A stretch of 64,000 nucleotides of DNA from Pseudomonas anatoliensis (lineage in GTDB: Bacteria; Pseudomonadota; Gammaproteobacteria; Pseudomonadales; Pseudomonadaceae). This document shows, piece after piece, positions 58,948 through 64,000 of this stretch. The position numbers were made by a program, and so were the translations under genes. The notes beneath the pieces are model-generated. The model was not told the origin of the DNA. It saw only the letters and a program-made list of their open reading frames with translations, and ran no database searches. Each line of letters opens with the position of its first letter. The first letter of the stretch is position 1. The stretch spans positions 186,001-250,000 of the forward strand of contig NZ_JACVHC010000006.1 of assembly GCF_017976235.1 (NCBI RefSeq), written 5' to 3'.

Positions 58948-59727
58948 CTAAGCGTCAAACCCCATCCGCCAACTCACGGCCCGCGTCGCAGCCAACAACC
59001 GCTGCGCCGCCGGGCCGTTTTCGTCGGCGTGGAACAGCGAGGTCGGGCCAACGATGGTCAGCACCGCTGCAACTTGTCCGACGGCGTTGAACACCGGTGC
59101 CGACAAGGCATCCACACCCGGCATCAGCAAGCCGTGGACATGATGCAGGCCGCGCTCGCGGATCTGTTCGCACAACGTCGCATAGGCGGTTTCGTCCTTC
59201 AACGGATGCTCGGCAACGGCGATTTCCCGCGCGCGCAATTCGTCGGTTTCCCGATGCGGCAGGTAGGCGCTGAACACCAGTCCTGTCGAGGAACTGAGCA
59301 GCGGCAGCACCGAACCCAATTGCGTGACCACCGTCACTGCACGCACCGCCGGTTCGATGTGCACCACGGTTGCTCCCTGATTGCCCCACACCGCGAGGAA
59401 ACAGGTTTCGTTGAGTTCGTCACGCAGTTCCGACAGAGGCAGGGCGGCGACTTTCAGCACGTCCATACTGTTGAGTGCCGCCAGGCCCACGCGCAGTGCT
59501 TCGCGGCCGAGACCGTAGTGGTTGGTCGCTGGATTTTGCTCGGCGAATCCGCTGGCAATCAACGCCTGCAAGTAGCGGTGCACCTTGCTCGCCGGCATCT
59601 GCACGTGTTCGGCCAGGCGCGACAGCGAAGTGGAGGGCGACAACTCGGCCAAAGCCTTGAGGATGTCGGTGCCGACTTCGGCGGAGCGGACTTTCTGTTT
59701 GCCGTTACTGTCGCTGGTTTTTTCCAT
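58948..59727 (-). CDS. hmgR: IclR-family repressor HmgR
   Basis: A 259-residue IclR regulator. The N-terminal winged helix (about 20-85, LAELSPSTSLSRLAEHVQMPASKVHRYLQ) is followed by the effector domain (about 95-255). It is divergent from hmgA, and in P. putida HmgR represses hmgABC until homogentisate binds. The start at 59727 (MEKTSDSNGKQ) was preferred over 59745. The divergent gap contains repeated ATTACG half-sites, likely its operator. Confidence 0.91.
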   Translation of the reverse strand: MEKTSDSNGKQKVRSAEVGTDILKALAELSPSTSLSRLAEHVQMPASKVHRYLQALIASGFAEQNPATNHYGLGREALRVGLAALNSMDVLKVAALPLSELRDELNETCFLAVWGNQGATVVHIEPAVRAVTVVTQLGSVLPLLSSSTGLVFSAYLPHRETDELRAREIAVAEHPLKDETAYATLCEQIRERGLHHVHGLLMPGVDALSAPVFNAVGQVAAVLTIVGPTSLFHADENGPAAQRLLAATRAVSWRMGFDA

Positions 59728-59788
59728 GGTGCGGCCGGGTTCCAATACGAATGGGCGTCTTTATAGCTTGACGCTGGATAGCGAGCAA

Positions 59789-59814
59789 ATTACGTTATGC
59801 GTAATCGAATTACG
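59789..59814. promoter_or_regulatory. Candidate HmgR operator
   Basis: ATTACG-TTATG-CGTAAT (59789-59805) is a perfect 6-bp dyad. A third half-site, ATTACG (59809-59814), makes a second overlapping dyad, GTAAT-CGA-ATTAC. It lies between the divergent hmgR and hmgA genes, 78 bp from hmgA. Confidence 0.6.
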
Positions 59815-59891
59815 ATAATAACAACCCCGGCGTGCCGAAACCTCTGAGCCAGAGCGATGGGCCACTGCCGACTCCCTGTTCAGGAGGCTCC

Positions 59892-61196
59892 ATGAACCTC
59901 GATTCAACCGCGTCGACGCTGGCTTATCAGTCCGGTTTCGGCAACGAATTCAGCTCTGAAGCGTTGCCCGGCGCGCTGCCCGTTGGCCAGAACTCCCCGC
60001 AAAAAGCCCCCTACGGCCTGTACACCGAATTGTTCTCCGGCACCGCGTTCACCATGACCCGCAGTGAAGCGCGGCGTACCTGGATGTACCGGATTCAGCC
60101 CTCAGCCAATCACCCTGCATTCGTCAAGCTGGAGCGGCAACTGGCCGGTGGGCCTTTGGGTGAAGTGACCCCCAATCGCCTGCGCTGGAACGCGCTGGAC
60201 ATGCCGGCCGAACCGACCGATTTCATCGATGGACTGGTGAGCATGGCGGCCAATTCCGGCGCCGAAAAACCGGCCGGCATCAGCATCTACAACTACGCGG
60301 CCAACCGCTCGATGGAGCGGGTGTTTTTCAATGCTGACGGCGAACTGCTGCTGGTGCCACAACTGGGACGTCTGCGGATTGCCACTGAGTTGGGCGTGCT
60401 GGAAGTCGCCCCTCTGGAAATCGCCGTGCTGCCACGTGGCCTGAAATTCCGTATCGAACTGCTCGACCCGCAAGCGCGCGGCTACGTTGCCGAGAACCAT
60501 GGCGCGCCACTGCGTCTGCCGGACCTTGGGCCGATCGGCAGCAACGGTCTGGCCAATCCGCGCGACTTCCTCACCCCGGTCGCCGCTTACGAAAACCTGC
60601 AACAACCCACCACGCTGGTGCAGAAATTCCTCGGCCAGTTGTGGGCCACCGAGCTCAATCATTCGCCGCTGAACGTGGTCGCCTGGCACGGTAATAACGT
60701 GCCGTACAAATATGATCTGCGCCGCTTCAACACCATTGGCACGGTCAGTTTTGATCACCCCGACCCGTCGATCTTCACCGTGTTGACCTCGCCGACCAGC
60801 GTGCACGGTCTGGCCAACCTCGACTTCGTGATTTTCCCGCCACGCTGGATGGTGGCCGAGAACACCTTCCGTCCGCCGTGGTTCCACCGCAATCTGATGA
60901 ACGAATTCATGGGCCTGATCCAGGGCGAATACGACGCCAAGGCCGAAGGCTTCGTGCCCGGCGGTGCCTCGCTGCACAGCTGCATGAGTGCTCACGGCCC
61001 GGACGGCGAGACCTGCACCAAAGCGATCAATGCCGAACTTGCACCCGCAAAAATCGACAACACCATGGCCTTCATGTTCGAGACCAGCCAAGTGCTGCGC
61101 CCAAGCCGCTTCGCCCTCGACTGCCCACATCTGCAACCCAATTACGACGCTTGCTGGGCCACATTGCCCGCCACGTTCGACCCGACCCGGAGATAA
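59892..61196 (+). CDS. hmgA: Homogentisate 1,2-dioxygenase HmgA
   Basis: Opens the homogentisate ring to maleylacetoacetate in Phe/Tyr degradation. It has 434 residues. Iron-site blocks are visible: FPPRWMVAENTFRPPWFHRN (about 318) and the later GASLHSCMSAHGPDGET (about 360). Loss of this gene causes pyomelanin in Pseudomonas. The ATG at 59892 follows AGGAGG and gives the family N-terminus with YQSGFGNEFSSEALPGALP. First gene of hmgA-fahA-maiA. Confidence 0.97.
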   Translation: MNLDSTASTLAYQSGFGNEFSSEALPGALPVGQNSPQKAPYGLYTELFSGTAFTMTRSEARRTWMYRIQPSANHPAFVKLERQLAGGPLGEVTPNRLRWNALDMPAEPTDFIDGLVSMAANSGAEKPAGISIYNYAANRSMERVFFNADGELLLVPQLGRLRIATELGVLEVAPLEIAVLPRGLKFRIELLDPQARGYVAENHGAPLRLPDLGPIGSNGLANPRDFLTPVAAYENLQQPTTLVQKFLGQLWATELNHSPLNVVAWHGNNVPYKYDLRRFNTIGTVSFDHPDPSIFTVLTSPTSVHGLANLDFVIFPPRWMVAENTFRPPWFHRNLMNEFMGLIQGEYDAKAEGFVPGGASLHSCMSAHGPDGETCTKAINAELAPAKIDNTMAFMFETSQVLRPSRFALDCPHLQPNYDACWATLPATFDPTRR

Positions 61197-61199
61197 CCC

Positions 61200-62504
61200 A
61201 TGACTCAGAATTCCATCACCCGCAGCTGGGTTGCGTCGGCCAACGGCCACGCCGATTTCCCGCTGCAGAATCTGCCGCTGGGTGTGTTCAGCATCAACGG
61301 TTCAGAACCGCGCAGCGGTGTGGCCATTGGTGACCACATCTTCGATCTGCAAGTTGCCCTTGAAGCAGGTCTGTTCGACGGCGCCGCTCGCAGTGCTGTG
61401 GAAGCCACCCGTGGCGGCCAGTTGAATGCCTTCTTCGACCTCGGTCGCGAGGCGCGGGTTGCCCTGCGCGAACGTCTGCTGGAACTGTTCAGCGAAACCA
61501 GCACCCAGCGCGGCGACATCGAAGCTCAAGGCGCGAAACTGCTGCCATTGGCCGCCGATTGCCAGATGCATCTGCCGGCGCGCATCAGCGATTACACCGA
61601 CTTCTACGTCGGCATCGAGCACGCGCAGAACGTCGGCAAACTGTTCCGCCCGGACAACCCGCTGCTGCCGAACTACAAGCACGTGCCGATCGGCTATCAC
61701 GGTCGTGCGTCCACCGTGCGTGCGTCCGGCACCGATGTCCGTCGTCCTAAAGGCCAGACCCTGCCGGCCGGCGCTACCGAGCCGACTTTCGGCCCATGCG
61801 CGCGTCTGGACTATGAGCTGGAACTGGGTATCTGGATTGGTCAGGGCAACGAGATGGGCGACTCGATCGCCATCGGTGATGCCGCCGAACACATCGCCGG
61901 TTTCTGCCTGCTCAACGACTGGTCGGCTCGCGACATCCAGGCCTGGGAATACCAGCCGCTAGGGCCGTTTTTGTCCAAGAGTTTCATCACCAGCGTCTCG
62001 CCGTGGGTCGTCACTGCCGAAGCGCTGGAGCCGTTCCGCGCCGCACAACCGGCACGTCCGGAGGGCGATCCGCAGCCGCTGCCGTACCTGTTCGACAAGC
62101 GCGATCAGGACGGCGGTGCATTCGACATCGAACTGGAAGTGCTGCTGCTCACCGAAACCATGCGCGAGCAGAATCTGCCGGCTCATCGCCTGACCCTGAG
62201 CAACACCCGCTACATGTACTGGACCGTCGCGCAAATGGTCGCGCATCACAGCGTCAACGGCTGCCAGTTGCAGGCCGGTGACCTGTTCGGTTCGGGCACG
62301 CTGTCCGGTCCGGAAAACGGTCAGTTCGGCAGCCTGCTGGAAATCACCGAAGGCGGCAAAAAGCCGATCGAACTGGCGTCCGGCGAAGTGCGCAAATTCC
62401 TTGAAGATGGCGACGAAATCATCCTGCGCGCACGTTGTGCCCGCGACGGTTTCGCCTCGATCGGCTTTGGCGAATGCCGCGGCAAAGTGCTGGCGGCGCG
62501 CTGA
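61200..62504 (+). CDS. fahA: Fumarylacetoacetase FahA
   Basis: Hydrolyses fumarylacetoacetate to fumarate and acetoacetate, the last pathway step. It has 434 residues. The FAH domain has DFYVGIEHAQNVGKLFRPDN, PIGYHGRASTVRASGT, LDYELELGIWIGQGNEMG (metal Glu ligands) and FCLLNDWSARDIQAWEYQPL. It begins three bases after hmgA and is co-transcribed. Confidence 0.97.
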   Translation: MTQNSITRSWVASANGHADFPLQNLPLGVFSINGSEPRSGVAIGDHIFDLQVALEAGLFDGAARSAVEATRGGQLNAFFDLGREARVALRERLLELFSETSTQRGDIEAQGAKLLPLAADCQMHLPARISDYTDFYVGIEHAQNVGKLFRPDNPLLPNYKHVPIGYHGRASTVRASGTDVRRPKGQTLPAGATEPTFGPCARLDYELELGIWIGQGNEMGDSIAIGDAAEHIAGFCLLNDWSARDIQAWEYQPLGPFLSKSFITSVSPWVVTAEALEPFRAAQPARPEGDPQPLPYLFDKRDQDGGAFDIELEVLLLTETMREQNLPAHRLTLSNTRYMYWTVAQMVAHHSVNGCQLQAGDLFGSGTLSGPENGQFGSLLEITEGGKKPIELASGEVRKFLEDGDEIILRARCARDGFASIGFGECRGKVLAAR

Positions 62505-62516
62505 CAGGAGCGGCTC

Positions 62517-63152
62517 ATGGATCTCTACACCTATTACCGCTCAACCTCGTCGTATCGGGTGCGGATCGCACTGGCGCTAAAAGGTCTCGACTATCAGGCG
62601 TTGCCGGTCAACTTGATCGCGGCGCCCGGTGGCGAGCATCGGCAGCCGGCGTATCTGGCGATCAATCCACAGGGCCGCGTGCCGGCCTTGCGCACCGATG
62701 ACGGCGAACTGCTGATTCAGTCACCGGCGATCATCGAGTACCTGGAGGAACGTTATCCACAGGTGCCGCTACTCCCCGAAGACCTCGCTGCCCGCGCCCA
62801 TGTACGCGGCGTGGCGGCGGTGATCGGTTGCGATGTGCATCCGCTGCACAACGTCAGCGTACTCAATCGGCTGCGGCAGTCGGGGCATGACGAACTGCAG
62901 GTCACGGCGTGGATCAGCCATTGGATCAGCCAGGGACTGACGACGGTGGAACAGTTGATTGGCGATAGCGGATTCTGTTTCGGTGAGTGGCCGTGCGTGG
63001 CGGACGTGTATCTGATTCCGCAGTTGTACGCGGCTGAGCGCTTCAATGTTTCGCTTGAAGCTTTTCCGCGGATTCGTCGAGTCGCGGCGCTGGCCGCTGA
63101 GCATCCGGCATTCATCCAGGCTCACCCGTCCAACCAGCCAGATACACCGTAA
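62517..63152 (+). CDS. maiA: Maleylacetoacetate isomerase MaiA
   Basis: Glutathione-dependent isomerase of the zeta-GST class, turning maleylacetoacetate into fumarylacetoacetate. It has 211 residues. The N-terminal thioredoxin fold contains the zeta signature SSYRVRIALALKG with the catalytic Ser, then INPQGRVPALRTDDGELLIQS. It starts 12 bp after fahA with GGAG. The order hmgA-fahA-maiA is the Pseudomonas standard. Confidence 0.96.
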   Translation: MDLYTYYRSTSSYRVRIALALKGLDYQALPVNLIAAPGGEHRQPAYLAINPQGRVPALRTDDGELLIQSPAIIEYLEERYPQVPLLPEDLAARAHVRGVAAVIGCDVHPLHNVSVLNRLRQSGHDELQVTAWISHWISQGLTTVEQLIGDSGFCFGEWPCVADVYLIPQLYAAERFNVSLEAFPRIRRVAALAAEHPAFIQAHPSNQPDTP

Positions 63153-63167
63153 GCCTCACCAAAAAAC

Positions 63168-63259
63168 CTGTGGGAGCGGGCTTGCCCGCGATAGCGATTT
63201 GGCAGACACATTTAAGTCGGATGGGCTGCCGTCATCGCGGGCAAGCCCGCTCCCACAGG
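63168..63259. repeat. REP-type inverted repeat, family C
   Basis: GTGGGAGCGGGCTTGCCCGC and its inverted copy flank a 50-bp centre. It is the classical Pseudomonas GC-rich REP type, seen once here, between maiA and the MFS gene. Confidence 0.9.
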
Positions 63260-63310
63260 GTTTGTGTTGCACCACCAAAAAAACCATAAAAACAAAACAG
63301 GTACCTCGCG

Positions 63311-64000
63311 ATGCACAACCAGATTGCCAGCTTCCGGGCGGCACTCGACGCCCGTCCTGTGTCTCGATATCAGTGGTTGCTCTTGATCCTGCTCGCCTTG
63401 TTGCTGGTCACCGATGGCTATGACGCCCAGGTGCTCGGCTACGTGGTGCCTGCACTGGCGCAGGATTGGGGTCTGGAAAAAGCCGCGTTCGGGCCTGTGT
63501 TCAGTGCCAACCTGCTAGGCCTCACCATTGGCTCCCTCGCCGTCACGCCGCTGGCCGACCGTTTTGGCGTGCGGCGAATTCTGCTTGCTTGCGTGCTGAT
63601 CTACGCCAGTCTGACGCTGCTGATGGTGTTCGCCGACTCCCTGAATTCGCTGATGGTCGCGCGCTTCATCTGCGGCATCGGTATGGGCGGTGCAATGCCT
63701 AGCGCGATGGCGCTGATGTCGGATTATTCGCCGCCACGCTTGCGTACCTTGATGGTCACGCTGGCGGCTTGTGGCTTCTCGTTTGGTGGTGCGGCGGGTG
63801 GTTTTGTAGCCGCCGGGTTCATCGATCAGTTCGGCTGGCAGGCAGTGTTCCTCGCCGGTGGTGTGACGCCGCTGCTGCTGTTTCCGTTTCTCTGGTGGAT
63901 GCTGCCCGAATCCTTGCCGCGCCTGCTGCGTGATCAGCCACCTTATGCGCGACTGCGCAGAGTTACCGGGCGAATGTTGCCGGGCTGGCAACCTCCGCTG
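63311..64000 (+). CDS. MFS transporter, aromatic-acid:H+ symporter type (partial, cut by window end)
   Basis: The first 230 codons are present and the frame is open at the window edge. At least six membrane segments are visible. The segment LLVTDGYDAQVLGYVVPAL near residue 35 carries the DGxD pattern of the AAHS family, and ADRFGVRRILL is the MFS loop 2-3 motif (DRxGRR). Its place after hmgA-fahA-maiA suggests uptake of homogentisate-pathway or other aromatic acids; the substrate is inference. Confidence 0.88.
   Translation, partial: MHNQIASFRAALDARPVSRYQWLLLILLALLLVTDGYDAQVLGYVVPALAQDWGLEKAAFGPVFSANLLGLTIGSLAVTPLADRFGVRRILLACVLIYASLTLLMVFADSLNSLMVARFICGIGMGGAMPSAMALMSDYSPPRLRTLMVTLAACGFSFGGAAGGFVAAGFIDQFGWQAVFLAGGVTPLLLFPFLWWMLPESLPRLLRDQPPYARLRRVTGRMLPGWQPPL

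Overview
The window is chromosomal DNA of a fluorescent-group Pseudomonas (P. fluorescens/P. putida relatives). The gene order and protein families match Pseudomonas core loci, GC is high, and the gaps carry the short palindromic REP families typical of this group. No tRNA, rRNA, CRISPR array, insertion sequence or transposase was seen. Nearly all of the sequence is coding on one strand or the other.

Region by region. (1) 1-3.6 kb: end of a carbon-nitrogen hydrolase gene, tldD, yjgA/darP (minus strand) and pmbA/tldE. (2) 3.8-7.6 kb: an iron-starvation operon behind a Fur-like box, fagA-fumC-orfX-sodA-ZIP transporter. It supplies iron-independent fumarase and Mn-superoxide dismutase. (3) 7.7-14.7 kb, minus strand: kdsD-kdsC-lptC-lptA-lptB-rpoN-hpf-ptsN-rapZ-ptsO, which covers Kdo synthesis, LPS export, sigma-54 and nitrogen-PTS. 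(4) 15-23 kb, plus strand: mlaFEDCB, a BolA-family gene, murA, hisG, hisD and hisC, with structured RNA candidates before hisG and hisD. (5) 23-26 kb, minus strand: a TonB-dependent receptor and a DUF4198 periplasmic protein, apparently an accessory insertion between hisC and algW. (6) 26-31 kb: algW, a NIF3-family gene, cysD and the cysNC fusion. (7) 31-40.5 kb: acyltransferase, pta, DUF3565, a SlyD-type isomerase, glutathione peroxidase, an old-yellow-enzyme reductase, a glycosyltransferase, cysZ and trxB.

(8) 40.6-46.6 kb holds the most interesting neighbourhood. It has HopJ-family and DUF1244 genes and pterin genes folX-folE-folM. Beyond these are a membrane-anchored monooxygenase-fold protein, a LitR/CarH-like MerR regulator whose cobalamin-binding motif is degenerate, a short LOV blue-light photoreceptor in tandem with a PilZ-like protein, and a MioC-type flavodoxin. 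I read this as a candidate light-response module. (9) 46.7-49.6 kb: a 20-codon ORF with a strong ribosome binding site, a class II aldolase, an epoxide-hydrolase-like enzyme and a multifunctional SDR. (10) 49.7-52.2 kb, minus strand: an S-type pyocin-like bacteriocin with a C-terminal toxin domain I cannot name, and its presumed immunity gene. (11) 53-58.8 kb: a DUF1302/DUF1329 envelope pair and a large MalT-type LuxR regulator. (12) 59-64 kb: hmgR divergent from hmgA-fahA-maiA and an MFS transporter cut by the window end, the homogentisate (Phe/Tyr) degradation cluster.

Where I compare with P. aeruginosa PAO1 or P. putida KT2440 I rely on memory of those genomes, not on a search.
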